DNA from: Desulfosediminicola flagellatus
GTDB lineage: Bacteria > Desulfobacterota > Desulfobulbia > Desulfobulbales > Desulfocapsaceae
Length of the DNA stretch: 64,000 nt
Direction of reading: 5' to 3'
NCBI RefSeq assembly: GCF_005116655.2
Contig: NZ_CP050698.1
Coordinates: 2,138,501 to 2,202,500 of the forward strand
Shown here piece after piece: positions 16,997 through 25,603 of the stretch (position 1 is the stretch's first letter; each line of letters starts with the position of its first letter). The position numbers were made by a program, and so were the translations under genes. Below the pieces are notes generated by a model. It had not been told where the DNA came from and did no database searches. It was given only the letters and a program-made list of their open reading frames with translations.

Positions 16997-18235
16997 ATGC
17001 CGGAATTGCTTGCACCGGCCGGAAATTATGAGAAACTCGTTACCGCAGTGCATTATGGTGCAGATGCGGTGTATCTAGGTGGTAAGCGCTTTAGTCTTCG
17101 GGCTAAAGCCGGAAACTTCAGTATAGAGAAAATGCATGAAGGTATCGAATATGCGCATAAACATGGGGTGAAAGTCTATGTGACCGTAAATATTCTTGCT
17201 CACAATGAAGATTTCGAAGGTCTGCCTGAATACTTGCTGGAATTACGCGATATAGGTGCTGACGGTATCATCATTTCTGACCCTGGTATACTGCGGGTTG
17301 CCAGGAAATATGTTCCTGAACTTTCCATTCACCTGTCTACTCAGGCTAACGTGACGAATTCAGGATCTGCACAGTTCTGGCTGGATAACGGCGCCTCAAG
17401 GCTCAATCTTGCACGTGAGCTATCTCTTGCTGAAATACAAGCAGTCGGCGAAAAGGTTAATGGAGAACTTGAAGTTTTTGTTCATGGAGCACTCTGTATT
17501 TCCTACTCAGGTCGCTGCATGCTCTCGAATTATATGACTGGGAGAGATGCTAATCAGGGGAATTGTGCTCATCCATGCAGATATAGCTATGCTCTGCTCG
17601 AAGAGAAACGTCCGGGTCAGTATTTTCCGGTAGAAGAGGATGAGCGGGGGACCTATATATTCAATTCCAAAGATCTCTGTTTACTTGAGATGCTGCCACA
17701 GCTTGTGGCTGCAGGTGTAGATTCTCTGAAGATTGAAGGGCGGATGAAGTCAATTTTTTATGTTGGCGGTGTTGTAAGAACCTATCGGGCTGCTCTTGAT
17801 TACCTGCGGGACCTGCCTGCATCAGCATGGCGCAATCCTGAATCTATACGATTACCGGATAATTGCATGGAAGAAATCCTGCGAACGGGAACTCGTGGAA
17901 TTACAGAAAATTTCATTAATGAAAAGCCTGGCAGCAGTGAGATGAATTACATGACCTCAAGAACTGTTCAGACCTATGAGCCGGTCGCAGTAATTCGCGA
18001 AATTGGTGAAAAACTGTTAGTGGAAATACGAAATACACTCCATAGTGGTGCTGAGGTTGAGTATATGAAGCGCGGTTTTGATATCGACCGCGTTCGTATC
18101 ATTGCAATGCACGATCTTGAAGGCAATGAAGTTGAGAAGGCAAATCCCGGTAACAGGCTCGTTTTAACAACAGAACCACAACTCGGTGACGTTGAGATCA
18201 ACGGCATTTTGCGTCGAGAAATAGTCAATCAGTAA
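16997..18235 (+). CDS. U32 peptidase-family protein (TrhP/RlhA-like)
   Basis: U32 proteins such as TrhP and RlhA are Fe-S enzymes that hydroxylate uridine 34 of tRNA or a 23S rRNA cytidine with prephenate; older annotation calls them collagenase-like peptidases. The 412-residue protein opens PELLAPAGNYEKL and has the U32 signature EVFVHGALCISYSGRCMLSN followed by GNCAHPCRYSY. The four Cys would hold the cluster. DSLKIEGRMKS follows, and the C-terminal beta domain is present. ATG 16997 has GGTGGAG 8 bases upstream; ATG 16958 in the same frame has no ribosome site. It is divergent from the tRNA-modification genes mnmA and mtaB, which fits tRNA hydroxylation. Confidence 0.88.
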   Translation: MPELLAPAGNYEKLVTAVHYGADAVYLGGKRFSLRAKAGNFSIEKMHEGIEYAHKHGVKVYVTVNILAHNEDFEGLPEYLLELRDIGADGIIISDPGILRVARKYVPELSIHLSTQANVTNSGSAQFWLDNGASRLNLARELSLAEIQAVGEKVNGELEVFVHGALCISYSGRCMLSNYMTGRDANQGNCAHPCRYSYALLEEKRPGQYFPVEEDERGTYIFNSKDLCLLEMLPQLVAAGVDSLKIEGRMKSIFYVGGVVRTYRAALDYLRDLPASAWRNPESIRLPDNCMEEILRTGTRGITENFINEKPGSSEMNYMTSRTVQTYEPVAVIREIGEKLLVEIRNTLHSGAEVEYMKRGFDIDRVRIIAMHDLEGNEVEKANPGNRLVLTTEPQLGDVEINGILRREIVNQ

Positions 18236-18486
18236 TATTGATATAGGTTAGCATACGTTTTTATTAATACCTGTGGATTTTGAAATTTTTCTATTAATAC
18301 CGGTATAGTGTGGTTCGTGTTTTTTACGCCAGTCGGTGTGTTGGCTCTTGAAAAAGGTCTAGCGAAAAGACCAGTGGCGAGGTAAAACTGATTTCCAGGT
18401 GTTTTTCTACTGTAATTCCAGCCGTTGACCAGTTATCAGTGTGTGTCACGACTTTTTAATTCACGTTGAGATGAGGAGATTTAGCA

Positions 18487-20103
18487 ATGACCGAATTCTA
18501 TTATCAGGAGCCCTTTCCGCTAAGTAAGGACGACACCAAATACCGGAAAATTGATGATTCTGAGAAGTATGTAAGTGTTGATATGTTTAATGGGCAGGAG
18601 ATTCTGAAAATAGATCCTCAAGGGTTGACTGTCTTAGCAAATGAAGCGATGCGGGATGTCTCGTTTATGCTTCGCCCGGCGCATAATCAGCAGGTTGCCA
18701 AAATTCTCGATGACCCGGAAGCCTCTGCTAATGAAAAAGGTGTGGCTCTTGCGTTTCTGAGAAATGCAGAAGTTTCCTCTAAGTTTGAGTTACCAATCTG
18801 CCAGGATACCGGAACCGCGACGATAGTTGGTAAAAAAGGGCAATTCGTATGGACTGCGTGTAATGATGCTGCTGCTCTGTCTGAAGGTGTTTATAAAACC
18901 TATACCGAAGAGAATCTTCGGTACTCACAGACAGTGCCTCTTGATATGTATACAGAGAAAAACACTGGTACAAATTTACCTGCCCAGATTGATCTATATG
19001 CAACAGAAGGCAATTCATATTCTTTTCTGTTTGTCTGCAAGGGTGGTGGAAGTGCCAACAAAACATACCTCTTTCAGGAAACCAAGGCGTTGTTAAACCC
19101 TGAAACGCTTGAGGCATTTCTTGTTGCCAAGATGAAAACCTTAGGAACTGCAGCATGCCCGCCATATCATCTTGCATTTGTTATTGGTGGAACGAGCGCG
19201 GAGACCAATCTCAAAACAGTAAAAATGGCGTCGACAAAATACTATGATACCTTGCCTACAGCAGGCAATGAGTATGGCCAGGCCTTTCGCGATATAGACC
19301 TTGAGGAGAGATTGCAGGTGGCGGCTCAGAATCTAGGAATCGGCGCACAGTTCGGCGGCAAATATTTCACCCACGACATTCGAGTTGTACGTCTACCTCG
19401 TCATGGCGCATCTTGTCCGGTGGGGATGGGCGTCTCCTGTTCCGCTGACAGAAATATAAAAGCTAAAATTACCAGTGAAGGACTCTGGGTCGAGCAACTT
19501 GACACTGAACCGGGCAAACTGATTCCTGAAAAATATCGTGGAAAGCACGGCCATGGTGTGAAAGTTGATCTGAATAAACCAATGCCTGAAATTTTAGCTG
19601 AACTGACAAAGCATCCTGTTGGAACATCGTTGTTGCTGAGTGGTACTATTGTAGTTGGTCGTGATATTGCACATGCAAAATTTAAAGAATTGCTTGATGC
19701 CGGCAAATCACTGCCGGAGTATCTGCAGAAACATCCGATTTACTATGCCGGTCCTGCCAAAACACCTCCAGGTAAGCCGTCAGGATCATTTGGCCCAACT
19801 ACAGCCGGACGAATGGATAGTTATGTAGATCTGTTGCAGGAAAATGGCGGTTCGATGATCATGATCGCTAAAGGCAACCGTTCTCAGCAGGTAACTGATG
19901 CCTGTAAGAAGCATGGCGGATTTTATCTCGGTTCCATAGGTGGACCTGCTGCGATTCTTGCTGAAGAAAATATCATGAAGGTGGAATGTATCGATTATCC
20001 TGAGCTTGGAATGGAAGCTGTGTGGATGATAGATGTTGTTGATTTCCCGGCATTCATACTTGTTGATGATAAAGGGAACGATTTCTTTTCTGCACTTATG
20101 TAA
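18487..20103 (+). CDS. fumA: Class I fumarate hydratase, fused alpha and beta regions (FumA type)
   Basis: This Fe-S enzyme interconverts fumarate and malate in the TCA cycle. It has 538 residues, the single-chain form. Cluster ligands are Cys105 (LPICQDTG), Cys224 (TAACPP) and Cys318 (GVSCSAD), at the same numbers as in E. coli FumA. The C-terminal beta region has the [11 protein letters not shown] motif and the ending [23 protein letters not shown] lies 12 bases before the ATG. A 250-bp gap upstream suggests its own promoter, and a strong terminator follows, so it is monocistronic. The oxygen-labile cluster fits an anaerobe. Confidence 0.96.
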   Translation: MTEFYYQEPFPLSKDDTKYRKIDDSEKYVSVDMFNGQEILKIDPQGLTVLANEAMRDVSFMLRPAHNQQVAKILDDPEASANEKGVALAFLRNAEVSSKFELPICQDTGTATIVGKKGQFVWTACNDAAALSEGVYKTYTEENLRYSQTVPLDMYTEKNTGTNLPAQIDLYATEGNSYSFLFVCKGGGSANKTYLFQETKALLNPETLEAFLVAKMKTLGTAACPPYHLAFVIGGTSAETNLKTVKMASTKYYDTLPTAGNEYGQAFRDIDLEERLQVAAQNLGIGAQFGGKYFTHDIRVVRLPRHGASCPVGMGVSCSADRNIKAKITSEGLWVEQLDTEPGKLIPEKYRGKHGHGVKVDLNKPMPEILAELTKHPVGTSLLLSGTIVVGRDIAHAKFKELLDAGKSLPEYLQKHPIYYAGPAKTPPGKPSGSFGPTTAGRMDSYVDLLQENGGSMIMIAKGNRSQQVTDACKKHGGFYLGSIGGPAAILAEENIMKVECIDYPELGMEAVWMIDVVDFPAFILVDDKGNDFFSALM

Positions 20104-20506
20104 TCTGAAGCATCGAATAGTTGTTGTAGTACAAGGCGATCCGGTTCCGGATCGCCTTTTCTTTTTGTAATGTCTTTATTTTATCAAAATTTCCTAGAGT
20201 TCCTATTATTGCAGATTGATGTCCAATGACAATGTCATAGTATCATTGAATATCTAAAAACTATTGAATATGATTCAGTTATGAGTTAGGTAGTACGTCT
20301 GGATTATCAGAAAATGATTTGATGGTTTTGCCTGATGATGGTGAAAAACACGAGCAATTAGATTGCAGGAGCATGTTGGAAAATACGGGTTTTGGTAAAC
20401 GTGTAACCAGCAGTTAGTGATTTTTTATTCAAGCACACGCTTTAGAAGCAATTGCAGAAGTAATTATCCGCTCCATAAAAGTGATATTCAACCTGGTGCC
20501 TTATTT
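20104..20506. other. Intergenic stretch after fumarase
   Basis: It contains the fumarase terminator and then about 340 bp of AT-rich sequence. I see no RNA gene, clear repeat or convincing frame in it. Confidence 0.5.
20135..20165 (+). terminator. Intrinsic terminator of fumarase
   Basis: GGCGATCCGG at 20135-20144 and CCGGATCGCC at 20147-20156 form a perfect stem followed by TTTTCTTTTT. Confidence 0.9.
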
Positions 20507-22384
20507 ATGCGAGAATGGTCAAGCTATCCTGTGAGTTGGAAATTTGCGATGTTTATAGGCGTAGTTGTATGTGTTCTATATTACGTGCTGATGTTAGGTC
20601 GGGCACGAGTTGATCTCGAGATCAGTACGGAGCAAAAAACATGGTTTAAAATATATTGGGCTGCTGAAAATCAACAATTCTCAGAAAAGCGTGTGGGCAA
20701 GATACGGGTTAAGCCAGGTACGACTCAATATCATTTCTACTTAACAGATTTGCGAGATGTTGCTCAGTTGAGGATTGATACACATGAATATACAGGTCAG
20801 GTTAAACTGGAGTCACTCAGAATCTCACAAAAGGGGTTCAAACCCATAGATTTCAATTCAGAAAGCACATTCAGCACAATGAAACCATATGCGCATATTG
20901 CTGAAAGTGAAATGGACGATGAAGGTATGATCGTGAAATCAAGCGGTGGTGATCCCGGTTTTGTAGTGGATGTGCGCTTTAAGGAAAAAAAATCGTTTGG
21001 GCTTCTGGAAGAAGTATTGAGAATGCTGGTCCTGATAATGATAGTTTTCCTGATATATTTTGTCTCAGCACGTTTTGCTCCTGATTACAGTTTTGTCCCA
21101 ATTTGTCTTGCGGTTGCTCTGGTGTTAGCTGCAACTATGGCAATCATAAGTAAACAGAATGCGCATCCGGATGAATTTGTCCATGTTGCTGCAGTAGAAT
21201 ATTACAAGAATCATTGGCTGCCGCCGGCTATTGATGATGAGGGAATAGAAGGTAGTTATAGCCCTTACGGAGTATCCAGGCTTCATGGAAAGGAGATTTA
21301 TTACCTGGTGGCTGGGAAGTTTGCAAAGGTTATGGAGCCGTTTTTCTTTAACAATTATACTTCATGCCGAATGTTTAATGTGGCATTGCTGCTATGTGTG
21401 GTGCTGTATACTACCCATGTTGCAGCAGCACGAATAATGGCATTGCCTTTGCTGATTTCACCCCAGATATGGTACCTGTTCAGCTACTGTAACTCTGATG
21501 GATTCGCGGTGGCAATTATGTTTTTTTCTGCATGCCAACTACTGTTGCCCAACAGTAGGTTTAACAGCTTTTTAGCCGGTTTGGTTCGACCGAGTTGGAT
21601 GTTGCGGGGAGCAGCTGTCGGGTTGCTTCTGGGGACGATGGCACTTTTAAAAAACAACTACCTGCCGTTCACGGTGTTTTTTACCTTTGTTGCTGCTTTG
21701 TCCTTCCTGCGCCTGTCGGGGCGCGATGCCAAAATGATATTTTTAAGGCGGGCAGCTGTGCTTATTGCTATAGGCCTGGTGCTGGCTGGGGGCAAAAAAA
21801 TTGCTGATTATAGTGTCAACGGCCCTGGTAGGCAATTACTGCTAACTGAGGCCAGGGCGGATCATGCCAATTATCAGTACAGCCCGAAAGCCAGCCTTGA
21901 CCAGCAACATTCAAATCTCTACATGAAATCACGTGGAGTTCCGCTAAAAAGTGTAGTTATGCAGCACAGGTGGTTTGAAAAAACGTTCCGGTCCGCATTC
22001 GGCGTTTATGGATATATGCAGATATCTGCTTCAGAGATGCTTTACAATATAATCAGGTGGTCGGCTGTTATATTGTTTGTCTATTTTTTCGGGGTTATAT
22101 TTGCAAGAGGAGAGCCGTTGAATATGTTGTGTGCCGGAGCTGCTCTTAGTCTTGCATTAGCTTTGATAGCTGTTTCACTTTATCATTCATGGGCCTCTGA
22201 TTTTCAACCCCAGGGCAGGTATTTGTTTCCTATCCTCGGTATGCTTGTTATTCTTTGCGGACAAAACAGGACTATAATTAGTAGTAGATGGCTAAGCCTC
22301 ATGGCGGTCTGGATGTTTGCTTTGTCAGTGTACTCGTTTATTGCATATGGGCTGCTCGAAGTTTCACGAACAGCGATAGTCTGA
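20507..22384 (+). CDS. Multi-spanning membrane protein, DUF2142/GT-C glycosyltransferase-like
   Basis: About 625 residues. The order is one N-terminal membrane helix, a periplasmic beta-rich domain (residues about 40-190), then some ten further helices. The acidic motif NAHPDEFVHVAAVEYY after the first helix of the bundle, and QGRYLFPILGML near the C terminus, resemble DUF2142 and GT-C enzymes, which move a sugar from a polyprenyl-phosphate carrier. Such proteins act in surface glycan or glycolipid decoration. No flippase or polyprenyl-phosphate glycosyltransferase is adjacent, so the substrate is unknown. The start is uncertain: ATG 20507 begins just ahead of the first helix, while an in-frame GTG at 20417 adds 30 residues without membrane character. 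Confidence 0.7.
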   Translation: MREWSSYPVSWKFAMFIGVVVCVLYYVLMLGRARVDLEISTEQKTWFKIYWAAENQQFSEKRVGKIRVKPGTTQYHFYLTDLRDVAQLRIDTHEYTGQVKLESLRISQKGFKPIDFNSESTFSTMKPYAHIAESEMDDEGMIVKSSGGDPGFVVDVRFKEKKSFGLLEEVLRMLVLIMIVFLIYFVSARFAPDYSFVPICLAVALVLAATMAIISKQNAHPDEFVHVAAVEYYKNHWLPPAIDDEGIEGSYSPYGVSRLHGKEIYYLVAGKFAKVMEPFFFNNYTSCRMFNVALLLCVVLYTTHVAAARIMALPLLISPQIWYLFSYCNSDGFAVAIMFFSACQLLLPNSRFNSFLAGLVRPSWMLRGAAVGLLLGTMALLKNNYLPFTVFFTFVAALSFLRLSGRDAKMIFLRRAAVLIAIGLVLAGGKKIADYSVNGPGRQLLLTEARADHANYQYSPKASLDQQHSNLYMKSRGVPLKSVVMQHRWFEKTFRSAFGVYGYMQISASEMLYNIIRWSAVILFVYFFGVIFARGEPLNMLCAGAALSLALALIAVSLYHSWASDFQPQGRYLFPILGMLVILCGQNRTIISSRWLSLMAVWMFALSVYSFIAYGLLEVSRTAIV

Positions 22385-22466
22385 TACAGATATATTTTAG
22401 GAACCTTTTATCTAGTTTGATGGTCATTTGTTTTTTTGATACATTCTTTCAAGCATGGAGATTGCG

Positions 22467-23237
22467 ATGAATTTTAAAGGGAATGGAATACCATTAAGAG
22501 ATAAGGGGTTGGACAGGGTGTGTGCAACTCTCTGTGTTCACGATGCCGAGATTTGGGCGGTTCTCACTGTCGAAACGCGAGGGTTTGGATTTTTTGAAGA
22601 TCGTCGTCCTCAGATATTGTTTGAACGTCATATCTTCCATAGATTGACCAGTGGTAAATTTGATGAGGGCAATGCTGACATAAGCAGCGAGTTTCCCGGT
22701 GGGTATTTAAGCGGTTCTGATGAATACACCAGGCTTGAGAAGGCCATGGCATTAGATGTTGATGCGGCACTCAAGAGTTGCTCCTGGGGGATCGGTCAGG
22801 TAATGGGGTTTAATTACGCTATTTCAGGATTTGGCTCTGTGAGTGAGATGGTTCTCCAGATGGTGGCTGATGAAAATGCTCAATTAATGGCTATGGCTAA
22901 ATTCATCGAAAACAATAATCTCGCTGCTGCGTTGCAAAGGAAAAACTGGGGCGCTTTCGCCAGAGGCTATAACGGCAGAGAGTATAAAAAGAATGAGTAT
23001 GATACCCGGTTGGCGGCAGCATATGCTAAGTATTCAGTGAATCTCCCTGATATAACCTTGCGTGCAGCGCAGGCTGCTCTTATTTATCTGGGAATTGATC
23101 CCGGCCCGGTTGATGGATTCAGAGGCCGAAGGACGCTTGCAGCAATATTGGCGTTTCAGGAAAGATACGGATTGCATCTTAGCGGTGAACTTGATGGTGA
23201 TACAGAGGAGCTGCTTTTTATAAAGGCATTTAATTAG
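22467..23237 (+). CDS. Endolysin-like N-acetylmuramidase with C-terminal peptidoglycan-binding domain
   Basis: The protein has 256 residues. An N-terminal DUF3380-type N-acetylmuramidase domain (about 20-180) shows AVLTVETRGFGF, with the likely catalytic Glu in VETRG, then RPQILFERHIFHR, CSWGIGQVMGFNY and FARGYNGREY. A C-terminal PG_binding_1 domain (about 185-250) has AAQAALIYLGIDPGPVDGFRGRRTLAAILAFQ. The domain pair is that of phage endolysins, and there is no signal peptide, so export would need a holin or other route. GGAG lies 6 bases before ATG 22467. It follows the DUF2142 protein by 80 bp and precedes a small membrane protein. Confidence 0.85.
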   Translation: MNFKGNGIPLRDKGLDRVCATLCVHDAEIWAVLTVETRGFGFFEDRRPQILFERHIFHRLTSGKFDEGNADISSEFPGGYLSGSDEYTRLEKAMALDVDAALKSCSWGIGQVMGFNYAISGFGSVSEMVLQMVADENAQLMAMAKFIENNNLAAALQRKNWGAFARGYNGREYKKNEYDTRLAAAYAKYSVNLPDITLRAAQAALIYLGIDPGPVDGFRGRRTLAAILAFQERYGLHLSGELDGDTEELLFIKAFN

Positions 23238-23389
23238 TTCCCGTCCAAAACCTGTCTGTTCAGTCGATATCAGCGTTATGCTAATAACGTTATTCTCAGA
23301 ATATTAGCTATATGCATGCCGAATTTTTTTCGGAGGCCTCGATATTTACTAAATTACCGACTTTTCGGATGGAAACCAAACAGGAAATT

Positions 23390-23662
23390 ATGACAGAAGC
23401 ATTTTGGGCTGAGTATAACGTTTTTTTAAATCCATTGAGACTTATATCGGTGGCAATATTTCTCATAGGTTTTCATGTTTCAATCTATGTGTGGGTGATT
23501 ATTTCAACAGGGAATAAAGGGTTAAGTTTCTTCCTCACCTACATTCTTCATAATAGAGTTCAATTGATAAAAGCCTTTTTTAATGAAGGTCCCGGATTTC
23601 TGGTATTGCCTTTATGGCTGATATTTGCTGCTTTTTGTGAGGAAATTGCTAAAACGCTTTAG
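23390..23662 (+). CDS. Small membrane protein, unknown
   Basis: About 90 residues with two hydrophobic segments: RLISVAIFLIGFHVSIYVWVI near residues 18-38 and FLVLPLWLIFAAF near the C terminus. The start at 23390 has AGGA upstream; a longer frame begins at 23312. I do not recognise a family. It lies 150 bp after the muramidase on the same strand. Size and topology would permit a holin-like role, but nothing in the sequence proves it. It could also be the degraded front half of a larger membrane protein, since it stops just after a CEEIAKTL segment. Confidence 0.4.
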   Translation: MTEAFWAEYNVFLNPLRLISVAIFLIGFHVSIYVWVIISTGNKGLSFFLTYILHNRVQLIKAFFNEGPGFLVLPLWLIFAAFCEEIAKTL

Positions 23663-23883
23663 ATTAACGTGATAAATTGCAAATAAACTCTTTGTGATGA
23701 GTGATCGATATGTGTATGTAATCACAGTGCATTATCTTTCTTTGTCTCGTGGGTAATCTAATGAGTTCATTGTAGCCTGGTATTCTGAGGATAAAATATT
23801 AAGAGCAACCCAGAGTTAGGCGAAAAGCACCGTTTTCGGATGCAAACTAATTAAATACATACGAATTTGATGGTTTTTACTTG

Positions 23884-23920
23884 GGCGGATGTTTTTTCTG
23901 ACATCCGCCTGTTTTTGTTA
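23884..23920 (+). terminator. Terminator hairpin just ahead of metC
   Basis: GGCGGATGT (23884-23892) pairs with ACATCCGCC (23901-23909) over a T-rich loop and is followed by GTTTTTGTT. It ends only a few bases before the metC start, so it could end an upstream transcript or act as an attenuator in the metC leader. Confidence 0.7.
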
Positions 23921-23927
23921 AGGGTAT

Positions 23928-25100
23928 ATGGTTCAGATGAAAAAGAGAGACACTGAAAAGCGTTGTTGTGCCGGGCGCAGTACAGAGTGGCAGGGGGTGA
24001 GAACAATAAATCCACCAGTATATAACGGATCAACGGTACTATTTGACAGTTTTGAAGATATTGTTGAGATTGCGTCAGGCCAATATGAGGGGATTGCATA
24101 TGGCACGGATCGGCTGCCGACCCAAAGAGCATTCGAGGAGCACCTCAGTCAGTTGGAAGGCGGTGCAGTTACGCGAGCATTTCAGTCAGGCATATCTGCT
24201 ATAACGAGTGTGTTGCAGGCGTTTACACGAAGTGGTGACCATATACTTCTTTGTGAGAATGTGTATGGACCAACTGCTACTTTCTGTAAAAAAATTCTAT
24301 CGAAATATGCTATTGAGGTTGATTTTCTGCCTGCAAGCATCGGGGCTGATATTGTTCACTGGATTAAACCCAATACCCGTCTTGTTTTTATGGAGTCTCC
24401 AGGTTCGAATACGTTTGAAATACAGGATATACCAGCAATCACAGCGATTACTGCCCCTAAGGGTATCATTACAGTCCTTGACAATACCTGGGCGACACCG
24501 TTGTTTCTTAACCCCTTTAATCTTGGGGTGGATGTAATCATTCATTCTGTAACGAAATATATCTCGGGTCATTCGGATGTATTGTTGGGCTCTGCTACTA
24601 TCAATGAAAAGTGGTCAGAAGAATTTCTCGATTATTACACAACAATGGAACTCTTTGCCCCGTCTCAGGAGTGTTATCTTGCACTTCGTGGGCTAAAGAC
24701 TTTGGCTGTGCGATTACGCCAGCACGAGAAATCTGCGCTTACAGTAGCACGGTGGCTGGAGGAACAGCCTCTTGTAGGAAGTGTAATACATCCGGCGCTG
24801 ACATCTCATCCTCAGCATCAGATATGGAAAAGAGATTTTAGCGGGTCGTCAGGTCTTTTCGCCTTCAGCTTCGCAGTCGATTATCCTCAGGAGGTCATCG
24901 CAGATTTCGTAAATAGTCTCGAAATGTTTGGAATAGGCTTCAGCTGGGGCGGGTTTATGAGTTTGGTGACTGCGGGCAAGTATTCCCGTATTGGAGTTCC
25001 GACTGAATCTGAAAAATACACTATACGCTTGAATGTCGGGCTTGAAGAAACAGACGACCTGATTGAGGATATTAAAAGCAGTTTTGAGCGGATGGTCTGA
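23928..25100 (+). CDS. metC: Cystathionine beta-lyase
   Basis: This PLP enzyme of the Cys/Met-metabolism family converts cystathionine to homocysteine, pyruvate and ammonia in methionine synthesis. The 390-residue protein begins the conserved core with VRTINPPVYNGSTVLFDS. It binds PLP through the Lys in IIHSVTKYISGHSDVLLG, has the cofactor Asp in TVLDNTWATP, and has the C-terminal FGIGFSWGGFMSLV, which favours beta-lyase over gamma-synthase. Family assignment is firm; reaction specificity is inferred. A terminator hairpin abuts its start. No other methionine gene is adjacent. Confidence 0.88.
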   Translation: MVQMKKRDTEKRCCAGRSTEWQGVRTINPPVYNGSTVLFDSFEDIVEIASGQYEGIAYGTDRLPTQRAFEEHLSQLEGGAVTRAFQSGISAITSVLQAFTRSGDHILLCENVYGPTATFCKKILSKYAIEVDFLPASIGADIVHWIKPNTRLVFMESPGSNTFEIQDIPAITAITAPKGIITVLDNTWATPLFLNPFNLGVDVIIHSVTKYISGHSDVLLGSATINEKWSEEFLDYYTTMELFAPSQECYLALRGLKTLAVRLRQHEKSALTVARWLEEQPLVGSVIHPALTSHPQHQIWKRDFSGSSGLFAFSFAVDYPQEVIADFVNSLEMFGIGFSWGGFMSLVTAGKYSRIGVPTESEKYTIRLNVGLEETDDLIEDIKSSFERMV

Positions 25101-25159
25101 ACGCTTGGGCAGTGAATGAATGATTCTTTGCTGTAGGTAAACAGAGGCAAAAAAGATAT

Positions 25160-25190
25160 AAAAAAAAGCCACCCAGTAGAACTGAGTGGC
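25160..25190 (-). terminator. Terminator of the tRNA-Glu transcript
   Basis: On the minus strand GCCACTCAG pairs with CTGGGTGGC (one G-T pair) and is followed by seven T. It lies 14 bp beyond the CCA end of the first tRNA gene. Confidence 0.8.
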
Positions 25191-25203
25191 TTACGCTGTC
25201 AAA

Positions 25204-25279
25204 TGGTGACCCCAAGGGGACTCGAACCCCTGTTGCCGGCGTGAGAGGCCGGAGTCCTAGGCCACTAGACGATGGGGCC
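25204..25279 (-). tRNA. tRNA-Glu (anticodon CTC), distal copy
   Basis: This is a 76-nt cloverleaf on the minus strand beginning GGCCCCATCG and ending with an encoded CCA. The anticodon arm is CCGGC-CTCTCAC-GCCGG, giving anticodon CTC for GAG. The T arm reads AGGGG-TTCGAGT-CCCCT. Its body differs from the second copy only in the last T-stem pair. Confidence 0.96.
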
Positions 25280-25398
25280 ATTTGGTGCGATTTTTATACC
25301 CAACAGATGCGACCTTGTCAACATTTTGTTGGAACTGATTAGATCTCATCTCTATCAGTGAAAAGCCGCTGTGAAACTGGAACGGCTTAAATATCAAT

Positions 25399-25474
25399 TG
25401 GTGACCCCAGGGGGACTCGAACCCCCGTTGCCGGCGTGAGAGGCCGGAGTCCTAGGCCACTAGACGATGGGGCC
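25399..25474 (-). tRNA. tRNA-Glu (anticodon CTC), proximal copy
   Basis: This is a second 76-nt tRNA-Glu on the minus strand, 119 bp upstream of the other copy, with the same anticodon arm and encoded CCA. The T stem is GGGGG/CCCCC in place of AGGGG/CCCCT. Both were probably transcribed together towards the terminator at 25160-25190. Confidence 0.96.
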
Positions 25475-25603
25475 AATTGGTGAGACGTTTATACATAAAC
25501 AGTTTGAGGCTGTCAATATTAAGTTGTAAAAAAAGTTTTGAATACCTCTTTTATTTTGCACTGCTTCATTTTTGAACAGTGTTTAAAAGAGCGGTTTCAC
25601 CAC

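Noticed and set aside
25204..25474. tRNA-associated integration site
   Set aside because: No integrase, and no direct repeat of the tRNA 3' end beyond the second full tRNA gene.
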